Part shown: piece after piece, positions 23,457 to 31,336 of the stretch
How positions within the stretch are numbered: the first letter of the stretch is position 1
Layout: each line of letters opens with the position of its first letter
Assembly: GCA_002373535.1 (NCBI GenBank)
Contig: DFKL01000076.1
Span: 1-31,336, forward strand
Length of the DNA stretch: 31,336 nt
Origin: Prevotellaceae bacterium UBA3646
GTDB lineage: Bacteria > Bacteroidota > Bacteroidia > Bacteroidales > Bacteroidaceae
Direction of reading: 5' to 3'
Translations under genes and position numbers: made by a program
Notes under the pieces: generated by a model
Databases searched by the model: none
What the model saw: only the letters and a program-made list of their open reading frames with translations
What the model was told of the DNA's origin: nothing

Positions 23457-26363
23457 ATGAGGAAAATATTTACGTCGTTAGTTGTAAGCCTTCTAGCCTT
23501 CGCAGTCAGGGCGCAGGAAACATACATGTTTCAAAACCCCGGTTTCGAGCAGTGGGGAGATATATCCTACAGCGGAGTGACACAGACAGCCCCCGTGGCA
23601 TGGCATTCCTACCTTACAGGCACGGGAGCGGTAAAGGCCAACGCTACAAAGTATGCAGCCCCGCTGGAAAAAGGAGAGCCACGCCCTGGCTCAGCAGGCA
23701 CCACAAGCGTTGTTATAAAGGCCAAGAACTATCTGACGCTGAATCTTGCAGGTAACATAACAACAGGATGTGTCGAGATGGGACACCTCAACCAGGGAAA
23801 CACCACAGTCAACTACAACTACACCGACATCCCCGGAGGCCAGGCTATGCCGTTTACCGGACGCCCTGATTCTATGAAGGTCTGGATTCGTTTCAGCGGC
23901 GTGAACAAAGGACAGATAGCAGCATACCTGCACAGCGATGGACGCTTCCAGTTCCCGATAGCCACAGGCCAGGCAATTACGGCACAGATGGTAGGCAGCG
24001 CAGCATCGTTTGCCGACAGCAACGACCAGTGGACGGAATACACCATACCATTCAACTATGTAGGCATAGACAATCCGGCATATGCACTCGTATCGTTCAC
24101 GACCACCAACATACCAGGCCGTGGCAGCAAGGACGACTACATGTACATAGACGACATCTCACTCGTATACAACAGCGAGCTTACCGAGATCAAGTACAAC
24201 GGTAAAAGCATAATAGGCAAGACTTCCGTAGATGCCGAATACGACGAGAGCAAACTTTCCGGACTTAGGTCCAATGGAGCCGGAGCCGTCATATCACACG
24301 AGTACGATCCTGACACATACATCCTTACCGTAAAGGTGACAGCCCAGGACGAAAGCTCCACACACACATACACCTACCAGTTCCGCAAACCCACCGTATA
24401 TTATACCATCACATTCCTTACCCATGACGGCCAGACAATAACCTCCAGGACCGTTCAGGAGGGAACCCCCGTCACCCCGCCCAATGCACCGGCACGCGAA
24501 GGATATACTTTCTCCGGATGGAGTCCCGAGATTGTCTCCCCGGCACAAGGCGATGCCACCTATACGGCCACCTACGAGGAGATAGTTCCCGACGACGTAT
24601 ACTACACAGTCACCTTCCTGGACTATGACGGCCAGACCATCTTCACCACACAAGTCAAGGAGGGCGACAACATCATCGTCCCGGACGACCCTGTACGCGA
24701 AGGATACACCTTTACAGGATGGACGCCGGCCATCGTCAGCATCGTAACCGCCAACGCCACCTACATGGCCACCTACGAGAAGGACGAAGAGCCGGAACCC
24801 GTACACCAATGGCCAACCGCAGGGACCGAGAAGACATACCAGGACAATGTCACCGTGGCAATCAACGGCCAGAAGGAAAATCCGCAGCCATGTACCGTCC
24901 TTGTCAGATACGGCCAGGATGGAGCCATAGATTTCTCCCTCAATGATTTTGTACTCATCAGCAACGGAGACGAAATCCCCGTCGGCAATATCAGCGTCAG
25001 CAACATAGCCCAGGAATGGGACCGTACCATATCCGCCGGCAAGTTCACCTACAACGGCAACATCACCATCCCCGAGGGTAGCGACCCTTCAAAGTTCTGG
25101 ATGGGACCCTACCTTGGTGTCATACCAATGCAGATGACAGGCGAGATGAACGACGGTCAGCTGCATGTACGCATCTTCATCAACCTCATGTCCACCATGG
25201 GGCAGATGATACAAGTCGAGGTCGGAAACGAACTCGGTCAGGATGCCGAGCCCATAATAACCTATAAGCTCAAGCCCGGCTCCGTGACCTTCACCCCATC
25301 CGTGCTGACATACGATGCAACCACCGTCCAGATGTCCTACGTAATACTCAAGCACTCATCCAAGGCAGACGTCCAGGACGTCGAGATACCACGCACTGCC
25401 ACCCTTGACTGGTTCCGGACAGACGCCGAGAAGCCTATAGCCGGCACATACTACGATTCAGAATACAAGGTAGAGGTACAGTACTATATCCTCAAGCCCG
25501 CCAAGCCCGCCCCCAAGATAACCTATTGGCTCAAGTCGGAATCCATCAGCTACAGCCCGGAGGTAATACCGTACGATGCCACGTCCGTCAACCTCAACTA
25601 TGTCGTCATCAAGCACTCTTCCGACGAAAGCGTTGCAGACCAGGAGATAAACCGCACATACGCCATCACGTGGGAAGCAACAGACGACGAAGTCAAGATG
25701 AGCGGCACATACACAGACACCAAGTACGGCGTACAAGTACCATACAGCATCTGGAAGCTTGCCAAGCCGGCATGGGTCATGCCCACCTCAGGCACCAAGA
25801 CATACAAGGAAGATCTCTACGTCGGAGTCGACGGCAAGCTCAACGGCCCCATGGACAGCGAGGTGCAGATTACGTTTCATGACGACAACACCATAGACCT
25901 GGCACTCTACAATTTCATCCTCAAGTCAGGAGACTCGGAACTATACGTAGGCAACATCCTCATAGAAGCCGTAGACCTCACGGACACAGGCCATCACTAT
26001 TCGACCTTCGAGTACAACGGAACTTTGGAGATAGCCGCAGGCACAGACCCCTTCGATGCACAATGGATGGGTCCCCTGCTGGGCACCCTGCCACTGCCTA
26101 CGGCCGGCAAGATCAACAACGAGGAACTCTTCGTAACCATCCAGTTAAAGGCCGGTGGACAGAATATAGACGTACAACTCGGTCACAAGACCTTCTTCGA
26201 CAATCTGGACGGTCAAGAATTTACCGGCGTCACGGATTTCGGTACACACACACCCTCGTTCCGCCCCGCCGTCCGCTCATGCTACGACCTGCAAGGCCGT
26301 CGCACAAGCCCTTCGTCCCGTGGAATACACATCATAGACGGCCGCCTCGTCATGAGACAGTGA
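23457..26363 (+). CDS. Secreted multidomain protein with InlB-type and calycin-like repeats
   Basis: A 968-residue exported protein of unknown function. In order: signal peptide (1-20); N-terminal domain similar to PCMD families (about 21-238, opening with NPGFEQW and closing with YMYIDDISLVY); a 70-residue beta repeat (243-311); two InlB/Listeria-Bacteroides repeats (314-374, 381-441, with EGYTFSGW and EGYTFTGW); a calycin-like barrel (457-590, WMGPYLG); two 87-residue beta repeats (601-774, both with K-HSS); a second calycin-like barrel (779-911, WMGPLLG); and a C-terminal tail CYDLQGRRTSPSSRGIHIID (942-961) ending at 968. The tail resembles cell-surface sorting tails of Bacteroidetes. The module mix suggests surface binding rather than catalysis. 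It is a partial paralog of the next gene. Confidence 0.75.
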   Translation: MRKIFTSLVVSLLAFAVRAQETYMFQNPGFEQWGDISYSGVTQTAPVAWHSYLTGTGAVKANATKYAAPLEKGEPRPGSAGTTSVVIKAKNYLTLNLAGNITTGCVEMGHLNQGNTTVNYNYTDIPGGQAMPFTGRPDSMKVWIRFSGVNKGQIAAYLHSDGRFQFPIATGQAITAQMVGSAASFADSNDQWTEYTIPFNYVGIDNPAYALVSFTTTNIPGRGSKDDYMYIDDISLVYNSELTEIKYNGKSIIGKTSVDAEYDESKLSGLRSNGAGAVISHEYDPDTYILTVKVTAQDESSTHTYTYQFRKPTVYYTITFLTHDGQTITSRTVQEGTPVTPPNAPAREGYTFSGWSPEIVSPAQGDATYTATYEEIVPDDVYYTVTFLDYDGQTIFTTQVKEGDNIIVPDDPVREGYTFTGWTPAIVSIVTANATYMATYEKDEEPEPVHQWPTAGTEKTYQDNVTVAINGQKENPQPCTVLVRYGQDGAIDFSLNDFVLISNGDEIPVGNISVSNIAQEWDRTISAGKFTYNGNITIPEGSDPSKFWMGPYLGVIPMQMTGEMNDGQLHVRIFINLMSTMGQMIQVEVGNELGQDAEPIITYKLKPGSVTFTPSVLTYDATTVQMSYVILKHSSKADVQDVEIPRTATLDWFRTDAEKPIAGTYYDSEYKVEVQYYILKPAKPAPKITYWLKSESISYSPEVIPYDATSVNLNYVVIKHSSDESVADQEINRTYAITWEATDDEVKMSGTYTDTKYGVQVPYSIWKLAKPAWVMPTSGTKTYKEDLYVGVDGKLNGPMDSEVQITFHDDNTIDLALYNFILKSGDSELYVGNILIEAVDLTDTGHHYSTFEYNGTLEIAAGTDPFDAQWMGPLLGTLPLPTAGKINNEELFVTIQLKAGGQNIDVQLGHKTFFDNLDGQEFTGVTDFGTHTPSFRPAVRSCYDLQGRRTSPSSRGIHIIDGRLVMRQ
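24396..24779 (+). repeat. Two InlB-type (Listeria-Bacteroides) coding repeats
   Basis: Two units about 67 codons apart begin YYTITF and YYTVTF, continue DGQTI, and share REGYTF-(S/T)-GW and ATYxATYE. This matches the known InlB B-repeat/Flg_new pattern, a small beta-grasp-like module common in secreted proteins of Firmicutes and Bacteroidetes. Confidence 0.85.
25257..25778 (+). repeat. Two 87-codon coding repeats between calycin-like modules
   Basis: Unit starts ITYKLK (residue 601) and ITYWLK (residue 688) lie 87 residues apart. The units share P-(S/E)-V-(L/I)-x-YDAT-(T/S)-V, YV-(I/V)-(L/I)-KHSS, RT-(A/Y) and YKV/YGV. I do not recognise the family. All-beta content suggests an Ig-like or related fold. 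Confidence 0.75.
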
Positions 26364-26412
26364 AACGACATCCGACAGAAGATAACCAAGAAAGCAGAAG
26401 AAAGAAAATAAG

Positions 26413-29400
26413 ATGAAAAGAATCTTTTACACCCTTGTCATGGCAGCAGCAGCCATCTCATCCAACGCACAGTACCAGATAGGCAATTCAGACTTCGAGC
26501 AGTGGGAAAGCGTTACCTACAGCGGAAAGACAGGCGAGGAGCCCCTGCAGTGGAGTTCATTCCTGGACGGCACCGGCTCCATGAAGGGAATGGCAGGAGC
26601 AGCACAACTCTGGAAGAGCACCGAGACACGCCCTGGCACCGAGGGACGCTATAGCGCAGAAATCAAGGCACGCAACGTAATGTTCGGCATCATAGCCCAG
26701 GGCAACCTCACCACAGGCTGCGTCAATATGGGCTCCACTACCGCCACAGATGCAAGCGGCAACTACAACTATATCAACGAGAGCCGCACCGACCAGTCAA
26801 TGCGCTTCACCGGTCACCCCGATGCAGCACGCTATTGGGTCAGGTTCAACGGCAAGAACGACGGCAAGGTCAGCATCATCCTCACCACCAAAGGCTACTA
26901 CCAGGACCCTCAGGCCAACAAAATTACCGCTACCGTCGTAGCCAGCAGCATCAAGTCCACCCCCAGCAACGGCACCTGGACCCAGTACGTCGTACCCTTC
27001 GACGTCAAGGACGCGACCCTGGACCCATACTACGTCCTCGTAAACGTAAGCACCAGCGCAGTACCCGGTGACGGCGCCGAGGCCGACCACCTCTACATCG
27101 ACGACATGGAGATGCTCTACTACAGCGAGGCCAAGAGCATCATCTACGACGGCCAGGACATACTCGGTCAGAGCAAGATGAACTGCCTTTTCGACCCCGA
27201 AAAGCTCACCACCGTCACTACCACCGGCCGTGCCGCCACATGGACATACAGCTTCGACTACAACACATACGCCCTTACCGTGACCGTCAAGGGCGAAGAC
27301 ATCAGCCATAACCCCGACAACTACCACACATACACCATACCGTTCACCAAGCCCGATGCCGACATCAGCACCGCCACACAGGACGGCATAGACCTGCTTG
27401 CCAACTCTCAGAGCGTTATATATAATAAGGAACGCGTACAGCTCACCTTCAACCAGGACGTCAAGTCACACACCGAGACCTTCGACGTCACTACCTGTCA
27501 GCTTACGGTCGTGATGACAGACATCTTCGACAACAAGATAACACGCGTCATCCAGTTCCACGTACCAGCTCCCGCCATCGAGTCCGCCATGTGGCAAGGT
27601 GAGCCCGTCGGAGTAGAAGACTTTGCCACCACGGACATCTACAGCGAACAAGACTTCGTACTCACGCCCAACGCCGATGCAAACCTCGTACGCACGTTCG
27701 ACGAGACCACCCTCATCCTCACCGTCACCGCCCAGGCGGCACCAGGCTACGAAATCTTCAATCGCATATACACATACCAGTTCGGCCTCGGCCAGATGCC
27801 AGACCCGCGACAGGAAACCGTCGAGCCCGTCAAGATGGAGAAGAACCGCCAGTACTATATCAAGAACAAATACCACGGCCGGTACGTCAAGGACGACAAC
27901 ACCCTCTCCTCAGGCGAAGGCACCGAGCTCACCAAGTGGACCGTGACAGACGACAACTGCATACGAAGCTCAAACAACAGATACTTCAACATCACCATCA
28001 ACACCAGTGCCCTTGTCACATCCCCCTCGAGCGTATCCTATAGCGTCAGCAGCACCTCCGCCTCCCAGCTCGACATACAGCAGTCTACCGACGGCTACAT
28101 CTTATCCAGCACCGCCACATGGTGGGCATGGTTCGTCGAGCGCTCATACCAGGCATACCTCTACTGGAAGGAAAATCCGGCAGAAGGCGTCGACGGAGCC
28201 AACACCATGCAAGCCTACGGCGACGGAGACCCCCGCAACGACCTTGCCAAGTGGCAATTCTTCGACTGCAACACAGTAGACTGCCTCAATCTCCGCATAC
28301 AACTGTACGACGAGCTCACCCGCGCCCAGCAGATGGGAATGGACATCACGGCCTATCGCCAGACCATGAACAAGAACGCCACCGACAAGAACGTCCTTAA
28401 CGAGCTTCTTGCCACCGTCCGTGCCGACCAGTTCAACTTCGTCAACGACGGATTCACCGTAGACCGCACCGCCCTGCTCGGCACCACAGACCTCACCGAC
28501 GCCACATATTGGAATACCAATATGTCCAAGAACACCACCGGTGGCCATCACTGGGACGGCACCATGACACCATACTACGAGCAGTCAGCCTCCCCCGTCA
28601 ATCTGTACGACACATCCGCCCCATGGACATCCAGCGCCAGCCAGACCGTCCATCTCCCAGCCGGCCACTACATGGTCAAGGCCACCGCGCGTGCCAGCCA
28701 GCAAGCCCAGTCATACATCCAGGTCGGCGATCAGCAAGTCTCCTTCCCCTCCAAGGGCGATACCGGCCGTGGCGTAGACGTCAACGGCAAAGTCAATTTC
28801 CGTAGCTCCGGCACCTATGCCAACAACAACATCGGTCGCGGCTGGGAATACCGCTACCTCGCCTTCGACGTGCAAAATCCAGACGACGCCGTCACCATCG
28901 AGATTGGCGGCTCCTGCCCCGGCATCATCCACCAGTGGATCTCCATCAGCGACATCCAGCTCCTTGCCAAGCCAGCCCCCGAGCTCAAGATGCTGCAGTA
29001 CACATACGACGGCAAGGACTATACACCCACAGCCGACAACACCATCGACCTCTCAGACATCTACTGGAAGGAAGAACTCACACCCGAAGTCCATACCGCC
29101 GGCTACGGTGACTACGAGTGCCGTTTCGACTCCGTCCAGTGGCAGATGCACGTAACCCTCACCCAAGAGTCCGGCATCAACTACGGCTACGCCCCCGTGC
29201 GTTACACCATCCAGTACCACAAGCCCTCGCCCGCCCTCACCACCCTCACCTTCGACGGCGAGGACATCCTCGGCGCCACCACCGTCGACAAGTACTACAA
29301 TGCCAGCCTGCTGACCTACGCCACCAACCAGGACACACAGAAAGTACGCCAGACCTTCGACCGCAAGACCAACGTACTCACCATCGTCACCAGCGGCTAC

Positions 29401-30000
29401 AATCTGGAACACACCTACACCATCACCTTCCGTGACGCATCCGCTGTCAGCACCCAGTTCACCGAACTCGTAGCCGTCACCATCAACGATGACGCCTCCG
29501 ACCCCGAGCAGACCACCGTCTACACCCGCGACAACGGCGACGGCACCTTCGACTTCGAGCTCCCCGACTTCCAGCTCAACGTCGGCGGCGAGGCAATGCC
29601 CATCGGCACCATCGTCCTCTCCGGCATCACTATGACCAACCAAGACGGCGTCAGCACGTTCCGCATCCGTCAGACCGTCACCATTGCCGCAGGCGACAAG
29701 GAAGGAATCACCACCGACGAATGGTTCGGTCCCTGGCTCGGCAATATACCCATCGACCTCACCATAGGCAAGATCTACGCAGGCCGCCTGTACTGCGAGA
29801 TGGACATAGACATGCAGGAGACACTCGGCCAGACCATCCGCGTCGTCGTCGGCCAGGACATCGAGACCGCCGTCCGTGACATCAACGCCCATGGCACGCA
29901 GGACACCTCCGCCCCCGCCTACGACCTCAGCGGACGCCGCATCACCTCCGGCACGCGCGGTATACAGATACGCCGTGGTCACAAAGTCATAGTCCGATAG
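26413..30000 (+). CDS. Very large secreted multidomain protein, paralog of upstream gene
   Basis: A 1195-residue exported protein. In order: signal peptide (1-20, ending SNAQ); PCMD-like N-terminal domain (21-238, SDFEQW to LYIDDMEMLYY) clearly paralogous to the upstream gene; three 70-residue beta repeats (about 240-314, 322-387, 388-458); a lectin- or beta-trefoil-like segment (470-620, with YYIKNKYHGRYVKDD); a helical linker (621-670); a galactose-binding-like segment (672-852, with VHLPAGHYMVKATA and WISISDIQLL); two more beta repeats (857-938, 942-1010); a calycin-like barrel (1013-1148, EWFGPWLG); and the tail YDLSGRRITSGTRGIQIRRG (1170-1189) ending KVIVR. No catalytic motif is evident, so binding of glycan or surface ligand is an inference. 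The 3' half is extremely rich in C-ending codons. Confidence 0.72.
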   Translation: MKRIFYTLVMAAAAISSNAQYQIGNSDFEQWESVTYSGKTGEEPLQWSSFLDGTGSMKGMAGAAQLWKSTETRPGTEGRYSAEIKARNVMFGIIAQGNLTTGCVNMGSTTATDASGNYNYINESRTDQSMRFTGHPDAARYWVRFNGKNDGKVSIILTTKGYYQDPQANKITATVVASSIKSTPSNGTWTQYVVPFDVKDATLDPYYVLVNVSTSAVPGDGAEADHLYIDDMEMLYYSEAKSIIYDGQDILGQSKMNCLFDPEKLTTVTTTGRAATWTYSFDYNTYALTVTVKGEDISHNPDNYHTYTIPFTKPDADISTATQDGIDLLANSQSVIYNKERVQLTFNQDVKSHTETFDVTTCQLTVVMTDIFDNKITRVIQFHVPAPAIESAMWQGEPVGVEDFATTDIYSEQDFVLTPNADANLVRTFDETTLILTVTAQAAPGYEIFNRIYTYQFGLGQMPDPRQETVEPVKMEKNRQYYIKNKYHGRYVKDDNTLSSGEGTELTKWTVTDDNCIRSSNNRYFNITINTSALVTSPSSVSYSVSSTSASQLDIQQSTDGYILSSTATWWAWFVERSYQAYLYWKENPAEGVDGANTMQAYGDGDPRNDLAKWQFFDCNTVDCLNLRIQLYDELTRAQQMGMDITAYRQTMNKNATDKNVLNELLATVRADQFNFVNDGFTVDRTALLGTTDLTDATYWNTNMSKNTTGGHHWDGTMTPYYEQSASPVNLYDTSAPWTSSASQTVHLPAGHYMVKATARASQQAQSYIQVGDQQVSFPSKGDTGRGVDVNGKVNFRSSGTYANNNIGRGWEYRYLAFDVQNPDDAVTIEIGGSCPGIIHQWISISDIQLLAKPAPELKMLQYTYDGKDYTPTADNTIDLSDIYWKEELTPEVHTAGYGDYECRFDSVQWQMHVTLTQESGINYGYAPVRYTIQYHKPSPALTTLTFDGEDILGATTVDKYYNASLLTYATNQDTQKVRQTFDRKTNVLTIVTSGYNLEHTYTITFRDASAVSTQFTELVAVTINDDASDPEQTTVYTRDNGDGTFDFELPDFQLNVGGEAMPIGTIVLSGITMTNQDGVSTFRIRQTVTIAAGDKEGITTDEWFGPWLGNIPIDLTIGKIYAGRLYCEMDIDMQETLGQTIRVVVGQDIETAVRDINAHGTQDTSAPAYDLSGRRITSGTRGIQIRRGHKVIVR

Positions 30001-30008
30001 ACATACAC

Positions 30009-31151
30009 ATGCAAGAAATGGACAGCAACGCCAACATACTGATGCTCACCTTTGCCTGCTGCACCATGGCACACGCCGTGGCCACCGCAGTTATGGCAAT
30101 ATACGCACGCTACAAGGTCCAATACCTCAGTCTCGCATGGATTATGGGCGTCTTCACCGCCATCCTGCTTGTCATTACCCCCTACAGCACCAGCATAGCC
30201 CACGGACACCCCGGTCTCCTGCACCCCGGCATGCTGCTCATGTTCGTCGTCGGCAGCTACCTGCAGAGCATCTATACCTTCGGCTTCACCATGCCAGGAT
30301 TCCTGCAGTGGGAACGCATGTGGGGCTATGCAGCCCCCATCATCATCCTGGCCCTCGTCTCCCTTGTAGCCTTCTATCCCTTCGGCAGCCTCACCAAGGT
30401 CTATACCATTTCCGAACTCCTCGACAACATCCTCTCCCCCGAGCTCATACTACGCATCATAGCACTTGTCATGGGTATCTACTACGTCATCAACATCTTC
30501 CGCCTTCCCCACCGCATGGCCTACAAGACCACCATACCCCCATACCTTGTCAGGTACTGCACGTTGCTCGGCCTCAGCTCCATACTCTACATCTACGTAT
30601 GTTTCAACTACAGCCCCGTCGGCCTATGCTGGTACGTAGCCGTTTTCTCCGCCATCAACCTCTATCTCGTCTTTCAGACCCTGGACAACATGGCACGCAC
30701 GCTGCCCCCGCCCCACATAGTCACCGAAGACGGCACCATCGAGGAAGACCCCGATGAAACCAGCCAAAATGACGACGAGGCCGAGGCACGCCGTCAGGAA
30801 GACTTCAACGAGAAGAACCTCCACTACTATCACCGTATACAGCATTGGATGCAGACCCACCGCAACGACTGGTGCGACTACACCTTCAACCGCGACCGCC
30901 TGTGCGAGGAGACCGGCATCAACCGTCAGCTCATACTCCAGTGCCTGCGCAGCCAGGGCTACAACAACGTACACGAATACATCACCATCTATCGCGTGCA
31001 GGAACTCAAGAACCTCATCAAGTCCGGACAGATGCAGACAGCCACCGAGAGCGACCTCGCCGGCTTCGCCACCGCCAAGACCGCCCGCCTCAGCTTCCAG
31101 CGCATCTACGGCATCAGCCTCGACCAGTACATCTCCCAGCACGCCAAGTAA
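30009..31151 (+). CDS. Membrane-embedded AraC-type transcriptional regulator
   Basis: A 380-residue protein with about seven hydrophobic helices (roughly 8-31, 40-57, 72-93, 107-125, 147-164, 183-199, 205-224). An acidic cytosolic linker (238-268) is followed by a C-terminal AraC/XylS-type DNA-binding domain. Two helix-turn-helix units are visible: RDRLCEETGINRQLILQCLR (295-314), then ESDLAGFATAKTARLSFQRI (347-366) followed by the AraC-type YGISLDQYI. This is a one-component layout in which a membrane sensor is fused to a transcription factor, known among Bacteroidetes regulators. It starts 8 bases after the preceding stop (or 17 bases with the internal ATG at codon 4), so it is probably co-transcribed with the large secreted proteins. 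Its ligand and targets are not shown by the sequence. Confidence 0.85.
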   Translation: MQEMDSNANILMLTFACCTMAHAVATAVMAIYARYKVQYLSLAWIMGVFTAILLVITPYSTSIAHGHPGLLHPGMLLMFVVGSYLQSIYTFGFTMPGFLQWERMWGYAAPIIILALVSLVAFYPFGSLTKVYTISELLDNILSPELILRIIALVMGIYYVINIFRLPHRMAYKTTIPPYLVRYCTLLGLSSILYIYVCFNYSPVGLCWYVAVFSAINLYLVFQTLDNMARTLPPPHIVTEDGTIEEDPDETSQNDDEAEARRQEDFNEKNLHYYHRIQHWMQTHRNDWCDYTFNRDRLCEETGINRQLILQCLRSQGYNNVHEYITIYRVQELKNLIKSGQMQTATESDLAGFATAKTARLSFQRIYGISLDQYISQHAK

Positions 31152-31314
31152 GGCCGATCCGCACGCCCGGCATCCCTCAAATCCCACGGCTTTATCATGT
31201 CTCTGTCTACAAAAAATCTTTACACCCTTTCCCGGGGATATCAGAAAGACGCCAATTTTTTATACCTGTAACCCACTGATATTCAAACAGTTTACTACAC
31301 TTCACCGCTATATC

Positions 31315-31336
31315 GCCGGCTAAAGACCGGCTAAAG
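31315..31336. repeat. Short direct and inverted repeat at window edge
   Basis: CCGGCTAAAG occurs twice (31316-31325 and 31327-31336) one base apart. GCCGG (31315-31319) and CCGGC (31327-31331) can also pair across a 7-base loop. The sequence stops here, so this may be the left arm of the operon terminator or the start of a longer repeat. The rest of 31152-31314 shows no gene or clear hairpin. Confidence 0.45.

Noticed and set aside
29053..29982. A 309-codon open frame on the minus strand inside the 1195-residue gene
   Set aside because: Its product is a low-complexity run of Gly, Val, Asp and Ala created by the C-ending codon bias of the sense gene. It has no motif, and the sense frame encodes recognisable domains.
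30137..30757. Overlapping plus-strand frames within the membrane regulator gene rich in His, Pro and Arg
   Set aside because: Their composition is an out-of-frame by-product of C-rich codons. The regulator frame has membrane helices and AraC helix-turn-helix motifs.
19537..31151. Polysaccharide utilisation locus
   Set aside because: No SusC-like TonB-dependent transporter, SusD-like protein, glycoside hydrolase or hybrid two-component regulator is present in the window.

Overview
The window looks like chromosomal DNA from a member of the Bacteroidales, probably Prevotellaceae or a close relative. Three things point there. The division/cell-wall (dcw) gene order lacks murF and ddl. Promoter candidates carry the Bacteroidetes -7 motif TAnnTTTG, with a -33 TTTG at the best one. 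The accessory genes encode families largely confined to Bacteroidetes: PCMD-like domains, calycin-like barrels, PorT-like barrels and membrane-bound AraC regulators. Nothing suggests a plasmid, phage or insertion sequence.

Region 1 (1-3221) is housekeeping. gyrB lies on the minus strand and its C-terminus is cut by the window edge. Next are rpsT with a clear rho-independent terminator, tRNA-Glu(TTC) with a near-consensus promoter, and recO facing the other way with a GTG start.

Region 2 (3246-18392, minus strand) is a complete, compact dcw cluster read from right to left: mraZ, rsmH, a small ftsL-like gene, ftsI (class B PBP with a PASTA domain), murE, mraY, murD, ftsW, murG, murC, ftsQ, ftsA and ftsZ. 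Gaps are short or negative, so it is probably one operon started at the mraZ promoter. It makes lipid II from UDP-MurNAc precursors and builds the divisome. MurE carries the DNPR motif expected for meso-diaminopimelate.

Region 3 (18393-18671) is a divergent intergenic region with -7 motifs on both strands and three TGGGNAATT words that could be MraZ operators.

Region 4 (18672-31151, plus strand) starts with a secreted cyclophilin-type peptidyl-prolyl isomerase. A tightly spaced five-gene set follows: a 1007-residue repeat-rich PCMD-like lipoprotein, an outer-membrane beta-barrel whose start overlaps the lipoprotein stop (TGATG), two very large secreted multidomain paralogs (968 and 1195 residues) that share an N-terminal domain, calycin-like modules and a YDLxGRR C-terminal tail, and an AraC-type regulator fused to about seven membrane helices. 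I infer an envelope system in which the lipoprotein and barrel form a surface complex, the large proteins are exported adhesin- or glycan-binding-like partners, and the membrane regulator may control the set. No enzyme signature is visible in it, and the function is unknown. Codon usage becomes steadily richer in third-position C toward the end of this set.

The last 185 bases hold no gene. They end in a short direct and inverted repeat at the window edge.
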